Source: an uncultured bacterium (lineage in GTDB: Bacteria > Cyanobacteriota > Vampirovibrionia > Gastranaerophilales > Gastranaerophilaceae). From it: DNA of 64,000 bases. The notes beneath the pieces were generated by a model that was not told the origin of the DNA, made no database searches, and was given only the letters and a program-made list of their open reading frames with translations. The stretch's first letter is position 1; each line of letters opens with the position of its first letter. The position numbers and the translations under genes are program-made. Shown here piece after piece: positions 1-9,359 of the stretch. The stretch is taken from the NCBI GenBank assembly GCA_902780525.1, contig CACZFL010000005.1:62001-126000 (forward strand). The letters are read 5' to 3'.

Positions 1-2
1 GT

Positions 3-923
3 GCACCGGATAAGACGACCGCCCAATTCCAGTTAAGCAGGGCGTTGTTTGAGTTGGCATATGCAAAAACAAATTTGAAGAATGCAAAAGTTGATTTGAG
101 TAATGCAATGTTTATTGACAATACACCCGGCTATAATATCGTAAACACAAAAACATTCAACTATAATCATGACTACGGTTATTTATCTCAAAAAAATCCG
201 CCTGCATTTGAACCGCAAAAATTTGATTTCAAAAGGGAAAATGCTGTTGATATAGCTTATGCAAGCAGTCCTGATTTGAGAGTTCTTGAATCAACAAAGA
301 GTGCTATGGAGCAGGCTTTAAAATATGTTAAACGTACTTATTTACCTGAACTGTCAGCAAATGTCGGGTACGGATATAATAACTCTAACGAATTTTCAAA
401 TAACAGTTTACAGGTCGGTGTAAATTTGTCAACGAGTATTAATCTTATGGAGCTTAAACACTCTATAAAAGGTGCGGATGCACAATTAAAACTTGCAGAT
501 AATGAAATTACTTTGTTTAAAAAAGATTTGTATTTTGAAGTTCAACGGGCTTTTAACAATGTTGAATTTGCGACAGATGATGTTCCATATGCTCAGGCAA
601 CTGCTGTTAAGGCATTAGAAAACATAAATACTGTTGAAAAACTATATAACAGCGGCGAATTAAATTATGTTGCTCTGCAGGATGCAAGAAAAGATTATAT
701 TACTGCTATGCAGAGCTATATCACAAGTTTATACTTCTATAACAAATCTCTTATTCAGTTAGAAGAAGCAATGCACTATCATCTTGTTGATATTCACCAC
801 AAAACACAGCACGCGATGATAAATCATTCTGACGATTTGATAGAGCATCTGAATGAAGCACTTGACTGCGATGAAAATAACCACAAAAACAAAAAACACA
901 AAAGAAATAAAGATAGTGTATAA
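3..923 (+). CDS. TolC-family outer-membrane efflux protein, 5'-truncated by the window
   Basis: The reading frame is open back to the first bases of the window, so the gene starts upstream; only about 306 C-terminal residues are present. The helical pattern (long amphipathic helices with motifs such as ALKYVKRTYLPELSANVGYGYN, then a turn rich in Asn/Ser and a second helix pair ending in a LYNSGELNY turn and SLIQLEEAM) is the TolC/OEP repeat: outer-membrane barrel strands embedded in coiled-coil hairpins. It would form the outer exit duct of a type I or RND efflux system. The C-terminus is a His/Asp/Lys-rich tail (from about residue 255 of the visible part). ung follows after 19 bp on the same strand. 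No pump or adaptor gene is visible, so the substrate is unknown. Confidence 0.75.
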   Translation, partial: APDKTTAQFQLSRALFELAYAKTNLKNAKVDLSNAMFIDNTPGYNIVNTKTFNYNHDYGYLSQKNPPAFEPQKFDFKRENAVDIAYASSPDLRVLESTKSAMEQALKYVKRTYLPELSANVGYGYNNSNEFSNNSLQVGVNLSTSINLMELKHSIKGADAQLKLADNEITLFKKDLYFEVQRAFNNVEFATDDVPYAQATAVKALENINTVEKLYNSGELNYVALQDARKDYITAMQSYITSLYFYNKSLIQLEEAMHYHLVDIHHKTQHAMINHSDDLIEHLNEALDCDENNHKNKKHKRNKDSV

Positions 924-942
924 TAAATAAAAACGGGGCGGT

Positions 943-1665
943 ATGTTAAAAGATTTAATAGGTGAATCGTGGTATAACATTTTTTCGGAAGAAGAAAGAA
1001 ATCTTTTCTATGAAAAGTTTTCTGCAATTGAAGAAAAAAGAAAAACACAGGAGATTCTGCCTTATGAGGCAGAAAACGGCGGTATTTATCACGCCTTAAA
1101 AATTACTCCGTTTGATAAAGTTAAAGTTTTGATAATGGGTCAGGATCCGTATCCAAACAAAGAAGATGCTCATGGACTTGCTTTTTCAAAATTGTCGGGA
1201 AAGATTCCGGCAAGTTTAAAAAATATTTTTGAAAAAATTAATGAGGATACAGGAGTAAATAATGTTTCAGGGAATTTAACTCCCTGGGCAGAACAGGGCG
1301 TATTGCTTTTAAACAGAGCATTGTCTTTTTCAAAAGAAGAATCGCTTGCTTCAAGGAATAAATTTTGGCTGCCAGTAATCGATGTCATTATAAACAAACT
1401 TCTTGAACGGAAAAAACCGCTGGTTATAATTCTTTGGGGAAATCCTGCAAACGATATAGAGCAATTTTCTTTTGAAAAAGAAAAACAATATAAGAAAAAT
1501 AATATTTATATTCTTCGCTCATCTCACCCTTCAAATATGGGTAATGCAAAAAATTCCGTATTAAAAGACGGTAAAATCGGGGCATTTACTTCAACTCCGA
1601 ATTTTAAGAAAACAAATGAAATCCTGAAACATCTCGGAGAAAAAGAGATTAACTGGCAGACGTAA
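943..1665 (+). CDS. ung: Uracil-DNA glycosylase (family 1)
   Basis: Removes uracil from DNA as the first step of base-excision repair. The water-activating loop GQDPYP is at residues 66-71 (catalytic Asp68), followed by the HGLAFS pocket, and the Leu/His loop appears as SSHPSNMG near residue 196. At 240 residues the length is usual for the family. The canonical HPSPLS is HPSNMG here, a tolerated variation. The ATG at 943 sits directly after a GGGGCGG stretch. The gene may be cotranscribed with the upstream TolC-like gene. The convergent orphan ends immediately after its stop. Confidence 0.95.
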   Translation: MLKDLIGESWYNIFSEEERNLFYEKFSAIEEKRKTQEILPYEAENGGIYHALKITPFDKVKVLIMGQDPYPNKEDAHGLAFSKLSGKIPASLKNIFEKINEDTGVNNVSGNLTPWAEQGVLLLNRALSFSKEESLASRNKFWLPVIDVIINKLLERKKPLVIILWGNPANDIEQFSFEKEKQYKKNNIYILRSSHPSNMGNAKNSVLKDGKIGAFTSTPNFKKTNEILKHLGEKEINWQT

Positions 1666-2025
1666 TTATTTTATAAATTTTTTCGCAAAATTCAAGGATT
1701 TCTTTTTAAGTAATTCGGAAGTCCTGTTAATTGCCTCAAATAATTTTTCCGCAACTTCTTCTCTTGTAGCATTTTTGCTTATCGTGGTTGCATCCTGTTC
1801 ATAAACATATTGTTTTGTAATGCCGTGCCTTCTGGCAAGGATATGATATACATCATAGTCCGGAACGTGTTTGATATTAGATTTTTTTTCAATCAAAATA
1901 TCACAATGATTACGTCTGGCAAGCAATTGGATGTTGTCATAGTTGGATAAATCATTTTCATTTATATTGCTAAGCTCTATTTTTCCAGCTTTAAAGCTTG
2001 ATGCAGAAATAAGGTTCACACGCAT
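1666..2025 (-). CDS. Small orphan protein with MRVNLISxxxFKxGK N-terminus
   Basis: About 119 residues, not recognised. I start it at the ATG at 2025, which has AAGGTG six bases upstream; an in-frame GTG three codons earlier is the alternative. The protein is basic and mostly helical at its C-terminus (AINRTSELLKKKSLNFAKKFIK region), with no signal peptide or membrane segment. Its N-terminus matches the style of other orphans in the window (MHISPIS...NFKGK at 56506, MRIIAPDNINFESRK at 57662). It directly abuts the ung stop on the opposite strand. Confidence 0.55.
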   Translation of the reverse strand: MRVNLISASSFKAGKIELSNINENDLSNYDNIQLLARRNHCDILIEKKSNIKHVPDYDVYHILARRHGITKQYVYEQDATTISKNATREEVAEKLFEAINRTSELLKKKSLNFAKKFIK

Positions 2026-2095
2026 AATTTTCACCTTCGCGATTGCATTATAAAATAAATTTTTATAAATTTCAATACTCTTTTTGATAATTTTC

Positions 2096-4390
2096 TTAAT
2101 CTACATCTATCGGGCTTCTGTTGATTAAATCTATTGCTTCACGTGCGGTAAATGCAAGTTCTTCTGGAATATTGTTAATAGTACAGAACTGGCGCAGAAC
2201 ATCTATAACACGTTTGAATGTTCTTACAATGTCGCCTTCACCCATTTCTACTTCATCGATAATAGAATCCCATTCTGCACCGTTTACCCACATTTCGATA
2301 AGAGGTGAATAAAATCCGTTGATATACATCGGGTCTTCAACATCGTGAGCTTTTTGTTTTTTGTCTAATGCACGTTTTATATCTTTAATTTTATTAAGTC
2401 TTTTTCGTACGTTTGGTGAGAACGGAAGCTGAGAGAATAAATCAGCTCTCATATCTTCTGTTGTCAAGGCACATATAACAGAAGCCAGCTCTGCAGGAGT
2501 AAGTCCTTCAAGGACTCCCGAAAATACAACCAGTGCCAAAAAGAGTTCATTTTCAGAACGCAGCTGGGATATAATTACACCTTGTTCGTTCGGATAATCC
2601 TCTTTAAGGAATCCATACTCTTCAAGTACCGCTCTGTGGGATATAAATCTGTTCCAGAATATGTCTTTTTGCTTTTCTATTTCTTTTTCAAGATGTCTTT
2701 GCTTTGCTTCATATCGATTCAGAACTTCGATTGATTTCATATGTTTTTTAAACAGCTTGCATGTATCACATTCAAAGCCATGCATTTTATCAAGCATAAT
2801 TTTGTTTTGCCTGCCAAAGTCACGAGCTTCGTCACTAAGCGGCCTGTTCTTTTTCTTTTCCTGCTTTTGAATTGTTTTAAACGTTCTTCTGTTTTGAACG
2901 TATATTTCTCTAACTTTGTTGTATTCTAACAAATCCTGGTTAGTTCTGTTGCAAAAACATCTGAAAGAATTGCATTCATCAATCATTTTTTGATTTTCAG
3001 CCTGTTGCTTCAAAAGCGGTTCTACACGCGAATTGGATGAAAAATACCCGAAGCTTTTTAGTACGAGTTCTTTCGCTTCATCAAGCGTAAATCTTTGAAG
3101 CAGGTTTAAAACCATTGAATAGCTGGGTGAAAACTTGCTTTCAAGAGGATTAGCATCACTTAAAACAAGTTCTGCAACTTCGTCAGGGGTCTGAAATGCG
3201 GTACCCACTATTGTTACATACCCAATTTCGTCCATTCCTCTTCTGCCTGCACGACCAGACATCTGCAAAAATTCGCTTGGAGTAAGCATTCTGTGACCAT
3301 TATCTGTTCTTTTGCTTATTGAACTTATAACAGTAGAACGCGCAGGCATATTTATTCCGGCAGCTAGTGTTTCTGTTGCAAATACAACTTTGATTAACCC
3401 CTTCTGGAAAAGTTTTTCAACAAGGATTTTCCATCCGGGAAGAAGTCCTGCGTGATGAGAGGCAACTCCTAAAAGCAAGTATTCAATATGTTTATTTTTA
3501 TACAGATAAGGGTTTTCTGCTATATAGTCATCAACTATTTGTCTGATTTCCTCTTGTTCCGCAGGTGTTACAAGGCAAAGCTCCGCGCATTTCTCCATTT
3601 GCTCGTCGCATTTTTTTCTTGAAAAAGTAAAGTAAATTGCAGGGAGCATGTCCTTTTCGTGAAGCACTCTTACAACATCTTTAACAGTGTTTCTTTTTGA
3701 TACCGGTTTCCCTCTGCTGAATTGTTTCTTTTCAGGTCTTATTTTATTGTTTAAAGCTCCTGATGGAGTCAGTAAAGGTAATATTGTGTGCGGTTGTGAG
3801 GAGTCAAAATAATAAAATCTGAGCGGTACAGGACGAAAATCAGTGTTTACAAGTTCTGTTTTTGAGTGAACTGTATTTATCCATTCTGTCAACTTGTCAG
3901 CATTGGCAACAGTTGCAGAAAGTGCGATAATCTGAACATTTGTCGGGCAGTATATTATACTTTCTTCCCAAACAGTTCCTCTCTGTTCATCATTCATGTA
4001 GTGAACTTCGTCTAAAATTACGTATCTGACTTCTTTCATATTATCTTTAACAGAGCCGAAATTTGTGCCGTAAAGCATATTTCTGAATACTTCTGTTGTC
4101 ATTACGACAATTTGTGCATCACGATTAAAAGACGTATCCCCTGTTAGTAAACCTACTTTGTCAGAACCGTACTGCTCTGAAAAATCACTGAACTTCTGGT
4201 TTGAAAGAGCTTTAAGCGGAGTTGTGTAAAATACTCTTTTCCCGTCACGGAGAGCACAGTGGATAGCGTGCTGGGCTATAACAGTTTTACCTGCTCCTGT
4301 AGGGGCGCAAACTACAACGCTTTTACCATTACTAATATAATCACACGCTTCTTTTTGAAAATCATCAAGCTCAAACGGGAATTCGTACAT
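2096..4390 (-). CDS. DExH-box helicase, SKI2/Mtr4-like
   Basis: Superfamily II ATP-dependent helicase of the SKI2/Mtr4 group found in Cyanobacteria and relatives, probably acting on RNA. Helicase motifs are in order: Q-like region FQKEACDYI, motif I APTGAGKT near residue 30, motif Ia YTTPLKALSNQK, motif II DEVHYMND near 128, motif III SAT, motif V ATETLAAGINMPAR and motif VI QMSGRAGRRG near 385. A basic central insert carries CNSFRCFC and CDTCKLF Cys pairs, followed by the SKI2-type C-terminal helical domain. At 764 residues it is typical for the bacterial members. The start has AGAGG six bases upstream. Confidence 0.85.
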   Translation of the reverse strand: MYEFPFELDDFQKEACDYISNGKSVVVCAPTGAGKTVIAQHAIHCALRDGKRVFYTTPLKALSNQKFSDFSEQYGSDKVGLLTGDTSFNRDAQIVVMTTEVFRNMLYGTNFGSVKDNMKEVRYVILDEVHYMNDEQRGTVWEESIIYCPTNVQIIALSATVANADKLTEWINTVHSKTELVNTDFRPVPLRFYYFDSSQPHTILPLLTPSGALNNKIRPEKKQFSRGKPVSKRNTVKDVVRVLHEKDMLPAIYFTFSRKKCDEQMEKCAELCLVTPAEQEEIRQIVDDYIAENPYLYKNKHIEYLLLGVASHHAGLLPGWKILVEKLFQKGLIKVVFATETLAAGINMPARSTVISSISKRTDNGHRMLTPSEFLQMSGRAGRRGMDEIGYVTIVGTAFQTPDEVAELVLSDANPLESKFSPSYSMVLNLLQRFTLDEAKELVLKSFGYFSSNSRVEPLLKQQAENQKMIDECNSFRCFCNRTNQDLLEYNKVREIYVQNRRTFKTIQKQEKKKNRPLSDEARDFGRQNKIMLDKMHGFECDTCKLFKKHMKSIEVLNRYEAKQRHLEKEIEKQKDIFWNRFISHRAVLEEYGFLKEDYPNEQGVIISQLRSENELFLALVVFSGVLEGLTPAELASVICALTTEDMRADLFSQLPFSPNVRKRLNKIKDIKRALDKKQKAHDVEDPMYINGFYSPLIEMWVNGAEWDSIIDEVEMGEGDIVRTFKRVIDVLRQFCTINNIPEELAFTAREAIDLINRSPIDVD

Positions 4391-4448
4391 TCATACCTCT
4401 TTCTCTTCCCATTATAACATAAATACTTAACCTTTTCTTTTTTTCTGC

Positions 4449-5972
4449 TTAAAATTTAACTGCATATCTCAGGCCGGTATAAAAGATTTTATCTTCTTCT
4501 GCAGAGATGTCACAATCCTGATAACCGGTAGTAACCGCAACCATGGAATTCTTCATTCGGTATGCCAAAGAACCTGTAACGAAGAAATGTTTAACATCTG
4601 AATTTGAGTTAATATATCCTGTTGAAACTGTAACAGCAACTTTGTCTTTGTTTACACTTGTATCAAGAGTTGCCATAAAAGTATTTTGCGGGCCAGTTTC
4701 CGGTTGTATTATGCGTTTGTTATCAATTATAGCTGTTGCACTTAAATTCATTCTGTTGTCTGTCGTATAGCTTAGATTACCTATCGCACCGGTACGAATT
4801 TTTATGCCTTCATGCGTACTCGGATGATAATCAGTTAACCCAAGATATGCTTCAGTAGCCATTTTTAGATTCTCATCTTTTTTGTAATAAGCAGCGTATT
4901 TTGCGACTGCGCCATATTCGTCAGCGTTGCTTGCAGAAGATAGTATAAGGTCTAAGCCAAAACCCTTCTTTGCGTTTTTAGTTACAATATCCTTTACTTC
5001 TGCTTTCTCTGATTCTACAAGACTGTCAGCAGCTTTTGTTTTTTCGGGGGTCGGAATATCCGGAACAGTGTTCGTGAAATCTCCTGCATCTTTCGGTTTA
5101 ATGATATTAACCTTCACATCTGTTTGATTTTCAACAATATTATTTCCATCAACCCCTTTTGCTACTTGTATTTTTCTGTCAAGTGTTAAAGTGATACCGC
5201 TGGCATTGTGAGTAGCACCTGCATAAATATTGTAAAGTTTAGTATCGTTATCATAAAAATATGCACTTCCGCCACCTCCGAAAGTCAGTTTGTCTGCTTT
5301 GTATTTTGCAAGAAATAGTGCGCTGCCGTTCTTTTGAGCTCCGCTTGTTTCTGTTCCGTTTTCTTTTGTTTTTTCGTTTTCGTACTCAAATGAGCCGTTA
5401 TACAGCAATGTCAATTTTTCATTTTCATCTTTATAAGAACCGGATACATTTCCGTTTAAAGAATAAACAGAACTGATTTTTCCTTCTTCAAGGTAAGCGA
5501 AGCCTCCTCCGTTTATGTGTACTCCTTTTTTATAATTTTTTCCAAAAAAATCAGCAAGGTCATCATTAACATCTTTACCATCAGTCACTTCTAATGATGA
5601 AGTGTATTCATGGTAATTATTTTTTGAGTCGTCATCTTCTGTGCGGTTGTATCTTCTCAATATTCTTTTATAAATGGTGTTTAATGTACCGCTTGAAGCT
5701 TTTATATCATTTAATGTCCCGTTTTCTTCAATAGGTGTTTCTTCATAAGTCTTTTTATTATCTGTTTTTTTGCTTTTACTTTTATCTTCTGTTTTATTAT
5801 CTAACGCTTCTGAAGGTAATGGTATTGTGCTGTTATCTGTTTGATTATTATCAAAAATAGTAGGTGTCACTCCTGCTTTTTTAAGAATTTGTTCATTTTC
5901 GGCCAGTATTTTTTCACCGAATTTTTTATATTCTTCAACGGAATTTTGTCCCAAGCTTTTAATATATGTCAT
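4449..5972 (-). CDS. Orphan with disordered N-terminus and beta-rich, barrel-like C-terminal half
   Basis: 507 residues, not recognised. Residues 1-110 are acidic, Lys/Asn/Thr-rich and likely disordered. From about residue 125 the chain is a long series of alternating-polarity strands separated by Asn/Gly/Asp turns (LNGNVSGSYKDENEKLTLLY, GGGGSAYFYDND), ending in GLRYAVKF. A terminal Phe after such strands is a common mark of an outer-membrane barrel. No signal peptide precedes it: the ATG at 5972 has a clear GAGG ribosome site and the N-terminus is hydrophilic. It stands alone, with its own 120-bp upstream gap. Confidence 0.6.
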   Translation of the reverse strand: MTYIKSLGQNSVEEYKKFGEKILAENEQILKKAGVTPTIFDNNQTDNSTIPLPSEALDNKTEDKSKSKKTDNKKTYEETPIEENGTLNDIKASSGTLNTIYKRILRRYNRTEDDDSKNNYHEYTSSLEVTDGKDVNDDLADFFGKNYKKGVHINGGGFAYLEEGKISSVYSLNGNVSGSYKDENEKLTLLYNGSFEYENEKTKENGTETSGAQKNGSALFLAKYKADKLTFGGGGSAYFYDNDTKLYNIYAGATHNASGITLTLDRKIQVAKGVDGNNIVENQTDVKVNIIKPKDAGDFTNTVPDIPTPEKTKAADSLVESEKAEVKDIVTKNAKKGFGLDLILSSASNADEYGAVAKYAAYYKKDENLKMATEAYLGLTDYHPSTHEGIKIRTGAIGNLSYTTDNRMNLSATAIIDNKRIIQPETGPQNTFMATLDTSVNKDKVAVTVSTGYINSNSDVKHFFVTGSLAYRMKNSMVAVTTGYQDCDISAEEDKIFYTGLRYAVKF

Positions 5973-6091
5973 AAATATCCTCTTCTCAAAATAGAATAAT
6001 ATCCCTTACATATGAGAAAGTTTTTTTCTTACAAGAAATTGCTCTTAAAGAGAAAAAATTTAAAAAATGTTAAGAAAAATTTTTAAAAAAT

Positions 6092-6658
6092 TTAACTTCT
6101 GTATGCAACAAGAAGTCCTGCGGGTAAATTTAATATTTCATATTGAAACTCGTCATCTTCATTAATTGCATCAACAAATGGTTGAACCTTCTGTGCGTGG
6201 GATAAAATATTATCAGCCGTAATCATACATTTTTCGGTTAAATGTGGTTTTATTAAATTGAAGTATTTTATATATTCACTTTTGTTTGCATCGATGAAAA
6301 CAAAATCAAATTTTTGATTTTCTGGCAGGTTCTCTAATATCATAATTGCCGAACCCTGAACGGGTGTAATAATATCATAGACTCCGCATGTTTTAAAATT
6401 TTCTATGGCAACGCTCTGACGTTTTTCATAAAATTCAATGGTTGTAAGGTGACCACCGGTTTCTTTTAATGCTTTTGAAAGCCAAAGTCCTGAATATCCG
6501 TTAGAGGTTCCAATTTCTAAGGCATTTTTTACCCCCATCATTTTAATAAACATGTTAAGCATAACGCCTGTTTCACGCGCAATATTCCAAAACTCTTTTT
6601 GAGTTTTTTCAAGCTCTGCCATTACATTGTTTGTTGTTTCATCGAGTATAATATCCAT
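6092..6658 (-). CDS. SAM-dependent O-methyltransferase, COG4122 type
   Basis: Class I Rossmann methyltransferase related to catechol and caffeoyl-CoA O-methyltransferases. The SAM-binding glycine motif ALEIGTSNGYSGLWLS is at about residues 46-61. The acidic end of strand beta2 is TTIEFYEK, and the metal/substrate segment DFVFIDANKSEY is near residue 122, with TADNILSH after it. At 188 residues it is slightly shorter than usual (about 210), mostly at the N-terminus. It sits 9 bp downstream of the stop-side of the secreted beta-propeller gene and could share its transcript. The substrate cannot be read from sequence. Confidence 0.82.
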   Translation of the reverse strand: MDIILDETTNNVMAELEKTQKEFWNIARETGVMLNMFIKMMGVKNALEIGTSNGYSGLWLSKALKETGGHLTTIEFYEKRQSVAIENFKTCGVYDIITPVQGSAIMILENLPENQKFDFVFIDANKSEYIKYFNLIKPHLTEKCMITADNILSHAQKVQPFVDAINEDDEFQYEILNLPAGLLVAYRS

Positions 6659-6667
6659 ACAAAATCT

Positions 6668-8107
6668 CTATTCAAACAATCTGATTTTATCTGCTATAAT
6701 TACATCTTTTATCGGGATGTTAAGTTCATATGATTTCAGAATTTTTCCTGAACGCAAATCTAAAATTGAATAATAATTATTTTTTACGTCCGTTATTATT
6801 GCAAAATCTGTTCCGAACATCTTTGTTAGACCGGTGGAGTATCCGCCTGTTCCGAGTTTTATTGTTTGTGTTACAGAATTTGTTTTGGTATCAATAACCT
6901 GTATTTCATTATTTTGTGCACCCAGAACGTACAGTGAATTTTCAAATAAAAGCATAGAAATCGGTTTGTTAACTGTTGTAAACTCATCTTCCAGTTTTAA
7001 AGTGTCATAATCAATAATTGCAATTCTGCTTTTTGTTCTGCTTGCAATAAATAATTTGTCGTTTGAAAATGCCAGTGCCGATATGTTCGGGAACCTGCCG
7101 ATATCTTTCAGTCTGTAATTATCTTTTATTTCAATAGCCCATATTTCATTATGAAGTTTGTCTACATAAAACAGTTTGTCGTCACATAGAAGGATGTGTT
7201 CACAATATCCGTTAATTTTGATTTTCTGGCAAAGCGACATTGTCTCCAAATCCATAACAAAAATTGTAGATGTTGACGGCGATGTTATGTACGCTTTTTC
7301 ACCTTTTTCATCAACTAGTATTTGTTCTGGGTTAGAACCCAGAGGAATCTGCTTTATGAATCTGGAGTCTGCAACGGAAACAATATCAATGAAGGGTCTG
7401 TCGTACGAAGTTACAATTAAAAAGTTCCCGTCATTAACGGCCTTAACATCAATAGGAATAGATTTTTGTGCGAGAGAATAGCTTGGTACGGCATTAGAAG
7501 GCTCGCAAATCTGAATATTTTTTGAATAATTTGTAGTTACAAAAACTGTTTTGTTTTTGAGTTCAGGTATCAAAGACTGGTGAATAAAAGGTTCCTTTTT
7601 ATTTAAAAATTCCTCAAAAGAATCCTCGTTATTAACCCTTATAATATCTTCACCTTTTGTATCAATTTTGAGATTACCAATAATACTTTTAATGTTTTCA
7701 GGAATAATAAGTCCGCTTGGAACAAGCATATCCTGCGGCAGCAGAGCCGTTCTTACTTCAACCGGAGGCTCTGTAAGGTGGAGTACACTTCTTTTTCCGG
7801 AACCGTCAGTTAATACTTTCATCAGAACAAAATCGTTGTTGAATATAACAATATCAGGTTCCTGGCTTAAGCTCAACCCTGCAGGATAAGTTCTTTTTAT
7901 TGATAAAGTCTTTGTATCAGAAAACAAGGACGGATAAAGCGGCAAATACAAAGTGTTTGAAGGGAATATAATTACTCCGTCAAATCTTATTTCAGCCTTT
8001 GGAACGTTATCCTTTATATATCCTTTTACTTCTTCAGGAAATTTAGCTGCCAAAACTCCAGAGGCAGTCATTATAAATATTCCTATTAGTAACAATAACT
8101 TACGCAT
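6668..8107 (-). CDS. Secreted YVTN/YncE-like beta-propeller protein
   Basis: 479 residues with a Sec signal peptide (MRKLLLLIGIFIMTASGVLA) and then repeated propeller blades. Blades such as PEQILVDEKGEKAYITSPST, NISALAFSNDKLFIASRTKS and PISMLLFENSLYVLGAQN follow the pattern of a Ser/Thr-rich strand, then IFVMDLET or IAIIDYDT. This is the YVTN-type seven-bladed family, usually periplasmic or exported and used for binding. I start at the ATG at 8107, which has GGAG upstream; a longer open frame reaches into dnaJ but would bury the signal peptide. It lies between dnaJ and the methyltransferase on one strand. Confidence 0.75.
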   Translation of the reverse strand: MRKLLLLIGIFIMTASGVLAAKFPEEVKGYIKDNVPKAEIRFDGVIIFPSNTLYLPLYPSLFSDTKTLSIKRTYPAGLSLSQEPDIVIFNNDFVLMKVLTDGSGKRSVLHLTEPPVEVRTALLPQDMLVPSGLIIPENIKSIIGNLKIDTKGEDIIRVNNEDSFEEFLNKKEPFIHQSLIPELKNKTVFVTTNYSKNIQICEPSNAVPSYSLAQKSIPIDVKAVNDGNFLIVTSYDRPFIDIVSVADSRFIKQIPLGSNPEQILVDEKGEKAYITSPSTSTIFVMDLETMSLCQKIKINGYCEHILLCDDKLFYVDKLHNEIWAIEIKDNYRLKDIGRFPNISALAFSNDKLFIASRTKSRIAIIDYDTLKLEDEFTTVNKPISMLLFENSLYVLGAQNNEIQVIDTKTNSVTQTIKLGTGGYSTGLTKMFGTDFAIITDVKNNYYSILDLRSGKILKSYELNIPIKDVIIADKIRLFE

Positions 8108-8174
8108 TTTTTCTCCAGGGTTATTATGTATATATTTTACCACAAGAATTTTGTTTTGAAAAATTTGAAAACAA

Positions 8175-9311
8175 TTACTTAAATATTCCCTTAATGCGTT
8201 CTTTAGCGGAAGCATCAGCACTTTTTCCGTTTTGAATATCAAGAAGTTTTGAATATAAAACTCTTTCGTCGTTTGAAATTCTTGTTGGGATTTTAACGGA
8301 TACTACAACAAGGTGGTCGCCTCTAAGTGACGGTTTTGAAATGCTTGGAATTCCTGCTCCTTTGATTTTTACAACCTCGCCGTGTTGTATTCCCGGAGGA
8401 ACAGTAACAGCTTTTTCGCCGTCTAGTGTTTTTATTTTGACCGTGTCCCCTAGAACCGCCTGAGCGGGTGTGATATCCAACTTTGTTATTACGTTTATGC
8501 CGTCACGCTGATAGTATGTTGAAGGATTAACGTGTATAACAATGTATAAATCTCCTGCAATACCGCCGTTTGAACCTGCATCACCTTCGTGAGAAAGTCT
8601 CATTTTTGAACCGTTATCTACGCCGGCAGGAATTTTAACTTCAATTTTCTTTTCAACTGACTTTCTTCCTTCTCCGTGACAATCAGGACAAGGATTAGAA
8701 ATGACTGTGCCTTTCCCGTGACAGTGCGGACAGGTCACAATCTGTGTAAAGTGACCTAAAACAGTTCTTGTTGTCTGCTGAATACGTCCCTGCCCTCCAC
8801 AGTGTTTACATGTTTCAGGCTTTGAACCTTCTTTTGCTCCTGTGCCTTTACAGGTCGGACATTCTTCCAGGTGGTCAATTTTAACTTCTCTTGTAAGCCC
8901 GAAAACGGCTTCTTCAAAATTTATTGAAATATCAAGTCTTAAATCATCACCTCTTTGCGGTGCATTAGGGTCACGCTGTCTGCTTCCCCCAAAACCGAAT
9001 CCTCCTCCGAAACCGCCTCCGAAGAATGAATTGAAAACTTCTTCCAAATCGCCGAATCCGCCTGCGAAAGGCCCTTGTGTATTGAATCCTGCATCTCTTA
9101 AACCGTCTTCGCCATATCGGTCATATGTTGCGCGTTTTTCATCATCCATCAGCGTTTCATATGCTTTACCAAGTTCTTTGAATTTTGCTTCCGCTTCCGG
9201 TGCTTTGTTAACGTCAGGGTGCCATTTTCTTGCCATTTTTCTAAAGGCACTTTTTATCTCATCTTTTGTAGCGTTTTTGTCAACGCCCAGTATTTCATAA
9301 TAATCACTCAT
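8175..9311 (-). CDS. dnaJ: Chaperone DnaJ (type I Hsp40)
   Basis: J domain at residues 1-70 with the HPD tripeptide at 31-33, then a Gly/Phe-rich linker (about 75-120). The four CxxCxGxG zinc repeats follow: CPTCKGTG, CKHCGGQG, CPHCHGKG and CPDCHGEG. The C-terminal substrate-binding beta domains carry the PPGIQHGEVVKIKGAGIP segment. It stimulates DnaK ATPase and delivers unfolded clients. 378 residues is the standard length. grpE lies 48 bp upstream on the same strand; dnaK and hrcA are not in the window. Confidence 0.97.
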   Translation of the reverse strand: MSDYYEILGVDKNATKDEIKSAFRKMARKWHPDVNKAPEAEAKFKELGKAYETLMDDEKRATYDRYGEDGLRDAGFNTQGPFAGGFGDLEEVFNSFFGGGFGGGFGFGGSRQRDPNAPQRGDDLRLDISINFEEAVFGLTREVKIDHLEECPTCKGTGAKEGSKPETCKHCGGQGRIQQTTRTVLGHFTQIVTCPHCHGKGTVISNPCPDCHGEGRKSVEKKIEVKIPAGVDNGSKMRLSHEGDAGSNGGIAGDLYIVIHVNPSTYYQRDGINVITKLDITPAQAVLGDTVKIKTLDGEKAVTVPPGIQHGEVVKIKGAGIPSISKPSLRGDHLVVVSVKIPTRISNDERVLYSKLLDIQNGKSADASAKERIKGIFK

Positions 9312-9359
9312 TTTAAATCTTTTTCTTTTCCTTAACTATTTATATTTTATATTTACCAT

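Noticed and set aside
8842-9300. Plus-strand ORF opposite dnaJ
   Set aside because: It is the antisense of a clearly coding dnaJ with intact motifs; its Pro/Ser composition is what a reverse complement of a Gly-rich linker gives.
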